Part shown: positions 34,186 through 41,981 of the stretch, piece by piece
Numbering within the stretch: the first letter of the stretch is position 1
Layout: each line of letters begins with the position of its first letter
NCBI RefSeq assembly: GCF_030167925.1
Contig: NZ_JASKUT010000002.1
Location: 496,001-560,000 of the forward strand
Origin: Paenibacillus silviterrae
Lineage (GTDB): Bacteria > Bacillota > Bacilli > Paenibacillales > NBRC-103111
DNA length: 64,000 nt
Direction: 5' to 3'
Program-made: the position numbers and the translations under genes
The notes under the pieces: model-generated
What the model saw: the letters and a program-made list of their open reading frames with translations, nothing else
Told to the model about the DNA's origin: nothing
Database searches by the model: none

Positions 34186-35051
34186 ACCGTCGCAGATGGA
34201 AGCTAAGCGCCGTCTCCCTTCGGAAGCTGGAAGGCTCATTGTTTATTGCACCGTGGGCTTTCGGGTTCCTCACCTTTCTTGCCTTCCCGCTCGCATACTC
34301 GCTGTATATGAGCTTTCAAAGGGTTCGGATTACCGCCAGCGGGATTGAATATACTCCAGTCGGCTTTCAGTACTACCGGGAAATTCTGCTGGCGGACGGA
34401 GGCTTGCTTTACAACGACCTGCTGCCGTTTCTCCGTCAATCGCTTTTCATGATTCCGATCATCGTCGTGTTTTCCTTGATGGTGGCGATTTTACTGAATC
34501 AGAAGTTTCTTGGCCGCGGTTTCTTTCGGGTCATTTTCTTCCTGCCGGTGATCTTCTCCTCCGGTCAAATCATCCAGGAGTTCATTACCCAAGGGGAAGG
34601 GACGCTTGGCTTTGTACAAGAATTCGAAATCGGCAGCTTCATTACCACATATCTTCCTGCCGCCTGGTCCGCACCGATCATTAAAGTCATTAGCTCGTTC
34701 GTGCTGGTGCTGTGGTACTCCGGCGTCCAGATTCTGATCTTCTTGGCGGGACGTCAGACGATCTCGGTCTCGGTGTATGAAGCCGCGAGAATCGACGGAG
34801 CGGACCCTTGGGAAACGTTTTGGAAAATTACGCTGCCCGGCATGTCTCCGTTCATTTTCCTGAACATCATTTATACGGTCGTTGATTTGTTTACCTTCCC
34901 GTCGAACCCGATTATTACGAAGGTAACTACAGCGAATTACGGCTTATCGAGTGCACTGGCATGGATTTATTTTATCATCGTCATGATTTTCCTTGGCATT
35001 GCGATCTTCATCTTTAGCAGATTGACCAAAACCGCAACCGCCAGCCGATAG
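34182..35051 (+). CDS. Sugar ABC transporter permease, MalF-type (pair 2)
   Basis: A 289-residue membrane protein with six helices and the EAA loop EAARIDGADPWETFWKITLP. It starts in the stop region of the DUF5696 gene with ribosome site GGAGGG. It forms the second permease pair with the gene at 35067. No separate binding protein precedes it; it may share the modular binding protein or an orphan lipoprotein from elsewhere. Confidence 0.92.
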   Translation: MNRRRWKLSAVSLRKLEGSLFIAPWAFGFLTFLAFPLAYSLYMSFQRVRITASGIEYTPVGFQYYREILLADGGLLYNDLLPFLRQSLFMIPIIVVFSLMVAILLNQKFLGRGFFRVIFFLPVIFSSGQIIQEFITQGEGTLGFVQEFEIGSFITTYLPAAWSAPIIKVISSFVLVLWYSGVQILIFLAGRQTISVSVYEAARIDGADPWETFWKITLPGMSPFIFLNIIYTVVDLFTFPSNPIITKVTTANYGLSSALAWIYFIIVMIFLGIAIFIFSRLTKTATASR

Positions 35052-35066
35052 AAGGGAGGGAACGAC

Positions 35067-36038
35067 ATGCAACGACTCACGGAGATTGTGAGAACAAGAT
35101 ACAGCCCGAAGGAGCTGAATACAAGAAAGCTGCTTCTGAACACGCGCAATACGCTTCTAGGGAAGGAAGCCAACCAAGGACTTATCTTCCGGCTGTTCAT
35201 GTACCTGATTCTGGTCGATACGGCATTTATCTATGTCAAGCCGATTCTGTATATGGTCACCACCATGATCAAGGATGCCAACAACCTGCTCGACCCTGCG
35301 GTAATCTGGGTGCCGCGGTCTCTCTTCTGGGGGCACCTGCAGGAAGCATTCCGGCTGCTGAAATATCCCAGCGCATTCTCCATCAGCTTAACGGCCTCGT
35401 TATCCGTAGCCGTACTGCAGGTGATTTCCTGCGCTATTGCCGGTTATGCGTTTGCGCGGCTCGAATTCCCGTTTAAGAAAACCATGTTCGTGTGCCTGAT
35501 CTTTTCCTTCGTGATGCCGCCGCAGGTAACGATTCTTCCCTCCATCCTGCTCTTCAAGGAGTTCGGATGGCTGAATACGTACCTGCCGCTCATTATCCCG
35601 GCGATTTTCGGGCACGGACTGAAGGGTGCTTTATTTGTTATCATCTTCCGGCAGTTTTTCTCAACCCTGCCTAAGGAGCTGGAGGAAGCGGCCAAGATTG
35701 ACGGAGCGAGCGTATTCCGGGTGTTCTTCCGGGTGATGCTGCCGATTTCGAGCTCGGCCATTATCGTCGTATTCCTGTTCTCCTTCGTGTGGAACTGGAA
35801 CGACTTCTATTATCCGTCAATGTACATGTTCGGAGCCAAAGAGGTTCCCTTGTCCATCAGCTTGTCGAGATTGGCCGCTGCGCTTACGGCGGAAGCGGAG
35901 CAATCGGGACCTAGCGTCTTTGCGGAGCCGATCAAAATGGCCGCATCCTTCCTCATTATCATGCCTGTGCTGGCGGTATACGCCTTTACTCAGCGCTGGT
36001 TCGTAGAAGGAGTAGAACGTACAGGGCTGGTAGAATAG
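35067..36038 (+). CDS. Sugar ABC transporter permease, MalG-type (pair 2)
   Basis: A 323-residue membrane protein with six helices and EAA loop EAAKIDGASVFRVFFRVMLP. Its N-terminus has a hydrophilic extension of about 45 residues. The ribosome site GAAGGGAGG is well placed. It is the last transporter gene of the cluster; a terminator follows 17 bp after its stop. Confidence 0.92.
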   Translation: MQRLTEIVRTRYSPKELNTRKLLLNTRNTLLGKEANQGLIFRLFMYLILVDTAFIYVKPILYMVTTMIKDANNLLDPAVIWVPRSLFWGHLQEAFRLLKYPSAFSISLTASLSVAVLQVISCAIAGYAFARLEFPFKKTMFVCLIFSFVMPPQVTILPSILLFKEFGWLNTYLPLIIPAIFGHGLKGALFVIIFRQFFSTLPKELEEAAKIDGASVFRVFFRVMLPISSSAIIVVFLFSFVWNWNDFYYPSMYMFGAKEVPLSISLSRLAAALTAEAEQSGPSVFAEPIKMAASFLIIMPVLAVYAFTQRWFVEGVERTGLVE

Positions 36039-36055
36039 AACGGTAAGCTTTGGAG

Positions 36056-36101
36056 GAGGCCTTCTTCCGGCGGAAAATCCGCTTTAGGAAGGGCCTCTTT
36101 C
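36056..36101 (+). terminator. Rho-independent terminator of the transporter operon
   Basis: GAGGCCTTCTTCC pairs with GGAAG-GGCCTC around a loop that itself contains a small CGGCGGAAAATCCGC hairpin; TTTCTT follows. It separates the importer operon from the two-component system. Confidence 0.7.
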
Positions 36102-36173
36102 TTGCATTCCTGCTTGTCCCAATTCGCAGTGACAGATATGATAGAGAGAAGAAGAAAGTTCAGGGGGGCCGCC

Positions 36174-36881
36174 ATGCGGATTTTGGTTGTTGAGGATGAA
36201 CCGAAAATACGGGAAGTGCTGATCGCTTATCTTCGGAACGAAGGGTGGGCGGTTGACGATACGGGAAGCGGCCGGGAAGCGCTGGAATGGTTTCAAAGCC
36301 GATCCTATGACCTCGTCCTGCTTGATTTGATGCTGGAGGAACTTTCCGGGGAAGAGGTGTGCCGGGAGATCCGGCGCCATTCTATCGTTCCTATCATTAT
36401 GCTTACCTCCAAATCGAAGGAGAGCGATACGATCGAAGGGCTTAACCTCGGTGCGGATGATTATATTGCCAAGCCTTACCGGATGAAGGAGGTCATCGCC
36501 CGGATCCATGCGCTGCTGCGCAGGGTAAGGACCTATGCTCCCGAAGTGCAATCGGCGTCTGTTCTCACATTTGATAAAGGTAAGCTGGTGTTAAATCTGG
36601 AGGAGAAGACACTGCTGGTACGGGGCCTGCTGACCGGCTTGACGTTGACCGAATTCAAGCTGATGAGCGTGCTCGCCGAGAAGCCGGGCAAGCTATTCAG
36701 TCGAACGGAGCTGACGCAGCTCGTGTTAGGCTACCGGTTTATGGGGGATAGCCGCTCGATCGATACGCACGTGAAAAATTTGAGGAAAAAGATCGAAGAG
36801 GATGTTAAGGAGCCTAGGTATATTTTGACGATGGTAGGAGCCGGGTATAAATTCGCCGCGGAGCCTGACCGCAAGGATTGA
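36174..36881 (+). CDS. OmpR-family response regulator
   Basis: A 235-residue protein with receiver domain (VVEDEP pocket, phosphorylated D51 in LVLLDLML, conserved lysine in IAKPY) and a C-terminal winged-helix DNA-binding domain (LTLTEFKLMSVLAEKPGKLFSR, SIDTHVKNLRKKI). The ATG at 36174 follows AGGGGGG; an upstream in-frame ATG at 36102 overlaps the terminator. It forms an operon with the following kinase. Its place directly after the DUF5696 transporter operon suggests, but does not prove, that it controls it. Confidence 0.93.
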   Translation: MRILVVEDEPKIREVLIAYLRNEGWAVDDTGSGREALEWFQSRSYDLVLLDLMLEELSGEEVCREIRRHSIVPIIMLTSKSKESDTIEGLNLGADDYIAKPYRMKEVIARIHALLRRVRTYAPEVQSASVLTFDKGKLVLNLEEKTLLVRGLLTGLTLTEFKLMSVLAEKPGKLFSRTELTQLVLGYRFMGDSRSIDTHVKNLRKKIEEDVKEPRYILTMVGAGYKFAAEPDRKD

Positions 36882-36886
36882 TGTCG

Positions 36887-38269
36887 ATGAAAGCTTATTT
36901 TCGTAAAATGAATGTCATCCTGTTTCTTACCCTACAGATCAGCTTCTTTATCCTGTTATCCATCATTACTTATGGCTACAGCTACAACTGGGGCGATGTT
37001 TTTCAGCAATATCAGCAGGAGCAGGTGAAGATCAATGCCTTTAAAATGATGGATGATCTTCGCAATGAAGAGATGAGCGTCGGTCCGTACACGGAGGAGC
37101 AGCAAGCCTGGTTAACGCGCCGCGCCACGCTGTATGGCATTCTTATTCGTTATGGCGAGGATCGGCAGCAAATATGGTTCGATATGTTTTCACGCATCAC
37201 GGATCCTAAGGCGGTCTACCTACAGGAATTTCCCGTCGTGGCCAAAGGGGAACATCGCGGCTTGCTTCAGGTAGCGTATCTCAAGCAGATGAACGAGCTG
37301 GACCCCAGCTTCGTAGCCTATCAGGGCATGATGAAGAAACGATCCGCTCTCTTATTTGGCGTTGCCCTTTTGCTTTCGATTGTAATCAGTGTGATGGTTT
37401 CAAGGCTGCTTTCGCGCCATCTTCAGCGGTTAAAGGATACTGCGGACAAGATCCGGACCGGGGACCGGGAGACGAAGGCGGTTGTTCTCGGTCCGGAGGA
37501 GATCCGGCAGCTGGCGCTGACCTTGAACGAGCTTTCCGTGGAGCTGCGCCGGCAGGAGGATTGGCGTCACAACCTGATGGAGGATTTGACTCACGAGCTA
37601 AGGACCCCGCTGACCTCCATGCTCTCGCAGCTGGAGGCTATGATCGACGGCATTTACGAGGTGGACGTAGAGTGGCTGCAGCAAATCTATGATGAAATCA
37701 TCCGGCTGACCCGGCTTGTAACCGACATGGAGAAGCTTTCGGAGGCGGAAGCGGCACGATTCACCATCCATATCACCAAGGTGGATTTAATCCAACTGAC
37801 GGAGCAAGTATTTCGAAGCTTTCAGCCGCTCGCCAAAAGCAAGGGCATCCGGATGCGGTTCAGCAACCCGAATGTACCGTGCTACGCTGAGGTGGATCGC
37901 GATAAGATCGTCCAGGTGGTCTCCAACCTAGTGTCCAATGCGATCAAATACACAAACGACGGCGGCGCGATCACGATCGGTGTGGACTGGCACGGAGACT
38001 ACACGATTCTGTATTGCAGGGATACGGGGATTGGCATCGGACCGCAGGATCAGCCCTACGTATTTAATCGGTTGTACCGGGCGGACAAGTCCCGTTCCCG
38101 CTTCAGCGGCGGTGTAGGCTTGGGACTTAGCATTGCCAAGGCGCTTGTAGAAGCGCATGACGGTGTGATTGAGCTGGAAAGCGAGCTCGGTAAGGGGTCG
38201 CTGTTCCGGGTGACGATTCCCAATCAGTACAAAAATATGAAAGCCTTGCACAATGAAATGAACGCATAG
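36887..38269 (+). CDS. Sensor histidine kinase (OmpR-partner type)
   Basis: A protein of about 460 residues. It has an N-terminal membrane helix, an extracytoplasmic sensor of about 120 residues, a second helix (about 145-167), a HAMP linker, a HisKA domain with phosphorylated H236 in DLTHELRTPL, and a HATPase_c domain (NLVSNAIKYT, DTGIGI, GVGLGLSI). The start is one of ATG 36881 or ATG 36887; AAGGA is better spaced for 36887. It overlaps or abuts the regulator gene. The signal is unknown; envelope or antibiotic stress is common for this architecture. Confidence 0.9.
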   Translation: MKAYFRKMNVILFLTLQISFFILLSIITYGYSYNWGDVFQQYQQEQVKINAFKMMDDLRNEEMSVGPYTEEQQAWLTRRATLYGILIRYGEDRQQIWFDMFSRITDPKAVYLQEFPVVAKGEHRGLLQVAYLKQMNELDPSFVAYQGMMKKRSALLFGVALLLSIVISVMVSRLLSRHLQRLKDTADKIRTGDRETKAVVLGPEEIRQLALTLNELSVELRRQEDWRHNLMEDLTHELRTPLTSMLSQLEAMIDGIYEVDVEWLQQIYDEIIRLTRLVTDMEKLSEAEAARFTIHITKVDLIQLTEQVFRSFQPLAKSKGIRMRFSNPNVPCYAEVDRDKIVQVVSNLVSNAIKYTNDGGAITIGVDWHGDYTILYCRDTGIGIGPQDQPYVFNRLYRADKSRSRFSGGVGLGLSIAKALVEAHDGVIELESELGKGSLFRVTIPNQYKNMKALHNEMNA

Positions 38270-38751
38270 CCGTGTAAGGGAGAGAACACTTTCCGACTCT
38301 TTGCCGATGGCCGTATCAACGGGGAGGGCTGGCGGAAATTCAATGCATGGCAGCCGACTTCTCCAATAATGAAATGGCTAGGCGAATTGGCATGTTTCGG
38401 AGTAATGCGAAGTGAGTAGTCGTCGAACGACTAGGAGGGTGTCGTAGGGCACCCTCATTTCCGCGTAAAGCTGCAAAATTGCAGAAATCTATGTGCCGTA
38501 CCCGGGTTCAGAACGAGATTTGTGCGAAAACTCACTTTTCAAAGCGTACAAAGGCTGCAAACAGGCTTTGTACGTTTTGAAAGTTGTATTTACGCAGAAA
38601 TCCACCGATTTCACTGGGGAAAAACGGATTATTTCTGCTTATTTGCAGAATTATGCTGAAACCACTAGAAGCATTTTATATGCTGAATCTTTCCGCAGCA
38701 CAGCCGCGTCTCCTAGGAGTCCCTCTCTTTTGGCAAACAGATATAGCATGA
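38270..38751. other. Gene-poor segment with several inverted repeats
   Basis: About 480 bp without a credible gene. It contains the hairpins TAGTCGT-CGA-ACGACTA (38417-38433) and GAGGGTG-N8-CACCCTC (38435-38456, possibly the kinase terminator), and a 17-bp inverted repeat with one mismatch at 38537-38553/38566-38582. A 49-codon frame at 38270-38419 has no start codon and no family I recognise; it continues in phase from the kinase stop codon. The segment borders a decayed MFS gene, so it looks like accumulated debris or a dispersed repeat. Confidence 0.5.
38537..38582. repeat. Imperfect inverted repeat, 17-bp arms
   Basis: TTTCAAAGCGTACAAAG (38537-38553) and CTTTGTACGTTTTGAAA (38566-38582) are complementary except one position, which becomes a G-U pair in RNA. 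The loop is 12 bases. There is no T run after it, so it is not a typical terminator. Confidence 0.65.
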
Positions 38752-39372
38752 TTGGTAAGGGCGGCATGGGGAGGCCGGGAAGGGCTCTCCAGCCTGACGA
38801 CGCCGTTCATGGCCATTTATTTTGCAAGTAAGCTGGGCACGACTTTTGCCGGGATGGCTACGATCTTCTTTATTCTCGACGGGGCCTTCAGCGGCTTTGT
38901 CGGCGGATATTAAGCGGACCGGATCGGACGGAAGAAATGCAAGCATGCTGATTATGTCGGTAGAATTTCATTTAGGCAATTACATTGGGATCGGCTTGGA
39001 AAAAGAGGTAGCGGAGGCCAGCGTATTCAGCTGGGGAGCTTGGTCTTATCAGTTTAACGGCATTCAGTTGCTTGGATTACTGCGCACAGAGAATACGATT
39101 CTCGTCGTGCTGTTATCTTTCTTGATACGGGCGTTGATGCAGCGTTTCGCGGAAGAGCCGCTTTTGATGGGAGGCTTTCTCGACTATGCTCTGTTTTACG
39201 GCCTGATTGCTTACTGCGACCGTCCGTGGGTGCTATTCGGCGCCATGGTTATCGCGACCTTCGGAGAGCTGCTATACGTTCCGATTAAGCATGCGTATTT
39301 GGGGTGCATTGTTCCCGAGCATGCCCGCGGCTCCTACATGGCCTTGGATGATGGCATACATCGAAGCTGTAT
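38752..39372 (+). pseudogene. Decayed MFS transporter gene
   Basis: One frame encodes an MFS N-terminus (EGLSSLTTPFMAIYFASKLG, FSGFVGGY) that runs into a TAA at 38911, then continues with the conserved loop ADRIGRKK. About 25 bases later the homology shifts to another frame (MLIMSV, LVVLLSFLIRALMQRF, GELLYVPIKHAYLG, ARGSYM). The C-terminal helices are missing. At about 620 bp it is half the size of an intact member. There is one stop, at least one frameshift and a deletion, so no function is expected. Confidence 0.75.
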
Positions 39373-39387
39373 CCGCTTAGAAAACTC

Positions 39388-39422
39388 GATGAGACCGATC
39401 CGTGCTTACGGGTCGGTCTCTA
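39388..39422. terminator. Hairpin terminator between the MFS remnant and the AraC gene
   Basis: GAGACCGATCC pairs with GGGTCGGTCTC around GTGCTTAC. It lies between converging genes; on the minus strand it follows the AraC gene's stop. Confidence 0.6.
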
Positions 39423-39436
39423 TGCATGAACTTCGA

Positions 39437-40279
39437 TTATGTATATTTGGACGGGGCGACGCCGGTTGCTTTCGTAAACGCCTTATAGAAGTTGGAGTAG
39501 TCTTCAAATCCAGATAAGCGCGCGGCTTCCGCCGGAGGCACGGAGAGCTTTAATAAGGCGGTAGCTTTGGACAAACGCTTGTTCAATACATACTGTTTAA
39601 AGGAAACACCCATGGTCTTTTTGAATAAATGCGAGAAATAGTACTTATTAATATGAAATCTTCCTTCGATCTCATCCAATGTAATGTTGACGGACAAATG
39701 ATCATGGATATAACGGATGATCCTCTCCAGCTTCTCATGCTGCTCAAGTGTCGGCTCATCAGGCCCGGAGTAGGAGGAAATCAATTCATTGATATGGACG
39801 AGCAGCCGAATGAAGGTGAGTTCGATCAGCAGCCGGTTCTGAGGGTTCAGCTCCTGACCCAATTGTTCGATTTCGGTAAAATAACGCCGGAGCTGCGCTT
39901 CCTCGACGATGCTTGCCGGCAACCGATTGAAGCTGGCGGGCTTCTTCCTTTCGAAATACTGGAGAAGATCATAGCCCGGGCTGCAATAATGGCTGCAAAA
40001 TTGCGGCTTGAAGAAAACAAGGATCCGCTCGTAGCTTTCATCCGTGCTGAAATAAGGGCGGTGCATTTCCTTATTGTTAAAGATAAGCAGGTCTCCCGGA
40101 AGGAGACTATAGCTTTTGCCCTCTATCTGATAATCAACGCTGCCGGAAATGAGGTAATACAGCTGATAACGGGATTCCAAATACAGCCGGTGCTGGTCGT
40201 TATCCGGCTTCGGTGTCAGGCTGTGCATGTAGGTGAAGGCTCCGTTCCCCAGCGTAAAGGCTACCATTGTTGTGGACAT
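39437..40279 (-). CDS. AraC-family regulator with cupin domain
   Basis: A 280-residue protein with an N-terminal cupin/arabinose-binding-like domain (YQLYYLISGSVDYQIEGKSY, GDLLIFNNKEMHRP) and a C-terminal AraC DNA-binding domain (ITLDEIEGRFHINKYYFSHLFKKTMGVSFKQY; AARLSGFEDYSNFYKAF). The start ATG follows GAGAGGAGA. It is divergent from the binding-protein gene that opens the second polysaccharide locus, so it probably regulates that locus. Confidence 0.9.
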   Translation of the reverse strand: MSTTMVAFTLGNGAFTYMHSLTPKPDNDQHRLYLESRYQLYYLISGSVDYQIEGKSYSLLPGDLLIFNNKEMHRPYFSTDESYERILVFFKPQFCSHYCSPGYDLLQYFERKKPASFNRLPASIVEEAQLRRYFTEIEQLGQELNPQNRLLIELTFIRLLVHINELISSYSGPDEPTLEQHEKLERIIRYIHDHLSVNITLDEIEGRFHINKYYFSHLFKKTMGVSFKQYVLNKRLSKATALLKLSVPPAEAARLSGFEDYSNFYKAFTKATGVAPSKYT

Positions 40280-40470
40280 AGGACAATCTCCTCTCCCGCA
40301 CGGTCAAAGCCGAAACGTGATCATGGTGACCTGGTAAGATGAAGGGGGTAAGACAAGCAATAAAATTGAAGAAATAGCAAGCTTTGCAATTATAATAGCA
40401 ATATTTACCATACCCAGTAAAGTGGCCTTTGAATTATACTTAGCCCAGTCGGACCCAATGGAGGGGGGAT

Positions 40471-40560
40471 ATGGAATTTATTTTGACGAAACAGCCTGTA
40501 ACTCTTGGACATCCAGTTGATGACTTGATAGTAAGCCACGAAATGGAAGCGCTTAACTAA
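40471..40560 (+). CDS. Possible small ORF (29 residues) before the binding protein
   Basis: ATG at 40471 follows the strong ribosome site GGAGGGGGG and the frame ends at 40560, 18 bp before the start of the binding-protein gene. The peptide (begins MEFILTKQPVTLGHP) is not one I recognise; it has no membrane segment or repeated regulatory codons. It could be a leader peptide, a translational coupler, or the remnant of a larger gene. Confidence 0.35.
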   Translation: MEFILTKQPVTLGHPVDDLIVSHEMEALN

Positions 40561-40578
40561 ATGATGGGAGGTCATCGA

Positions 40579-41889
40579 ATGAAAGCTAGGAAAGCATTGG
40601 CAGGTTCTCTTCTAGCCTTAAGCTTAGGAATGACGACTGCTTGCTCGGGAGGCAGCGCACCGGTAGGTCCCGCGCCGCAGGCTGTCGAACCCAGCAAGAC
40701 TAAAGAGCCGGTGGAGTTAATTATTAGCCCTTACTGGCTCAGTATGAGCGACCAAGAGTTCGAGGATTTGATGTTCAAGCCGCTTAAGGAAAAATTCCCG
40801 CATATCACGATGAAGCTGGATCGGACGGATCCGACCAAGATGCAAGCGAACGGCCAGTTTCCTGACATATTCTACACGGCAAATTCCAGACTCAGCTTAT
40901 ATTTCGATTTAAATATTCCCTATGACATGAGCCAGTTGGCCAAGAAGCACAACCTGGACCTGAACAAGTTCGCCAAGCCCAACATTGATTGGGTTAGGGA
41001 GCTCGGTCCCAAGGGCGAAATTTACGGGATCCCGTTTGATTTAAACCACATGGCGCTTTTCTATAACAAGGATTTGTTCGATAAGCGAGGCGTTCCCTAT
41101 CCTAAGGAAGGAATCACTTGGGATGAGCTGTATGACTTGGCGAAAAAGCTGACATATGTAGAAAATGGAGTTCAATACCGCGGGGTCCTGCCGCAAAATC
41201 CGGAATTTTTCACCCGCGTGAAGTCGACGCCGCTGATTGATGCCAAGACCAATAAGAGCTTGATCGACACGCCTGAGAATAAAGTCATCCTGGAGAGAAT
41301 TCAAAGATTTTTTCAAATTCCAGGTATGATTGTGAATAATGAGTATCCGATTAAGGGGGCGGATTTCATCAAGGATCAAACGGTGGCGATGTACGTGAAT
41401 TGGCTTACCGACGTCTCCAGCACGATGCAAGCAGGGAATGTAACTATGAACTTTGACATCACGGCTGCTCCGATGCTTACCGAATTGCCGGGTTTGACCA
41501 TCGACCCTGGAGCCAAGCTGTTGGGAGTCTCCAATACAAGTCAGCATAAAGAGGAAGCATTCGAGGTCATTCAGTTCTTGACGACTTCTCCCGAAGTGCA
41601 ATCGCGAATCAACCGCAGGGCACGTTTAACGGCGCTGGCAGACGAGACGATCCGAAGCCAGTTTGGCGCTGACATGGAAGTGCTGAAAGGGAAAAATGTG
41701 CAGGCCGCTCTAAAGGTAAAGCCGGCCAAGATGATCCCGCCCAACATCCATACAATCACCGCTGCAGGCGGACTGAACGGTGTGCTGAAGGATTTGGCCC
41801 TGGGTACTAAGGATATTAATACGCTGCTGAGAGAAGCCCAGGAAGCCGCGGACAAGAAAATAGAGCAGGACATGAAAGCGAAAAAGTAG
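40579..41889 (+). CDS. Extracellular sugar-binding lipoprotein (family 1), orphan
   Basis: A 436-residue binding protein with a lipoprotein-type signal peptide ending MTTAC, so Cys is lipidated if this slightly atypical lipobox works. The rest is a family 1 sugar-binding fold (DLNHMALFYNKDLFDKRGVPYPKEGITWDELYDL). The ATG at 40579 follows GGGAGG. It is clearly paralogous to the protein at 55277 and has no permease beside it. It probably feeds one of the permease pairs of this region. It opens the second polysaccharide locus, divergent from the AraC regulator. Confidence 0.88.
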   Translation: MKARKALAGSLLALSLGMTTACSGGSAPVGPAPQAVEPSKTKEPVELIISPYWLSMSDQEFEDLMFKPLKEKFPHITMKLDRTDPTKMQANGQFPDIFYTANSRLSLYFDLNIPYDMSQLAKKHNLDLNKFAKPNIDWVRELGPKGEIYGIPFDLNHMALFYNKDLFDKRGVPYPKEGITWDELYDLAKKLTYVENGVQYRGVLPQNPEFFTRVKSTPLIDAKTNKSLIDTPENKVILERIQRFFQIPGMIVNNEYPIKGADFIKDQTVAMYVNWLTDVSSTMQAGNVTMNFDITAAPMLTELPGLTIDPGAKLLGVSNTSQHKEEAFEVIQFLTTSPEVQSRINRRARLTALADETIRSQFGADMEVLKGKNVQAALKVKPAKMIPPNIHTITAAGGLNGVLKDLALGTKDINTLLREAQEAADKKIEQDMKAKK

Positions 41890-41913
41890 GCCTTTAACTG
41901 TGCCGTATCAAAA

Positions 41914-41927
41914 TGTAACCGGATACA
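41914..41927 (+). promoter_or_regulatory. cre-like site (CcpA) upstream of the large lyase gene
   Basis: TGTAACCGGATACA matches 13 of 14 positions of the cre consensus TGWAANCGNTNWCA (A in place of T at position 10). It is 55 bp before the TTG start of the lyase gene. Confidence 0.45.
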
Positions 41928-41981
41928 AGTGAGAATTACTAGCGTCATCCATTCTTCTGAATTGTGAAAGGGGAGATTTCT

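Noticed and set aside
38417..38582. Possible CRISPR or tandem repeat in the palindromic interval
   Set aside because: The repeats are inverted single pairs without regular spacing or spacers; no array is present anywhere in the window.
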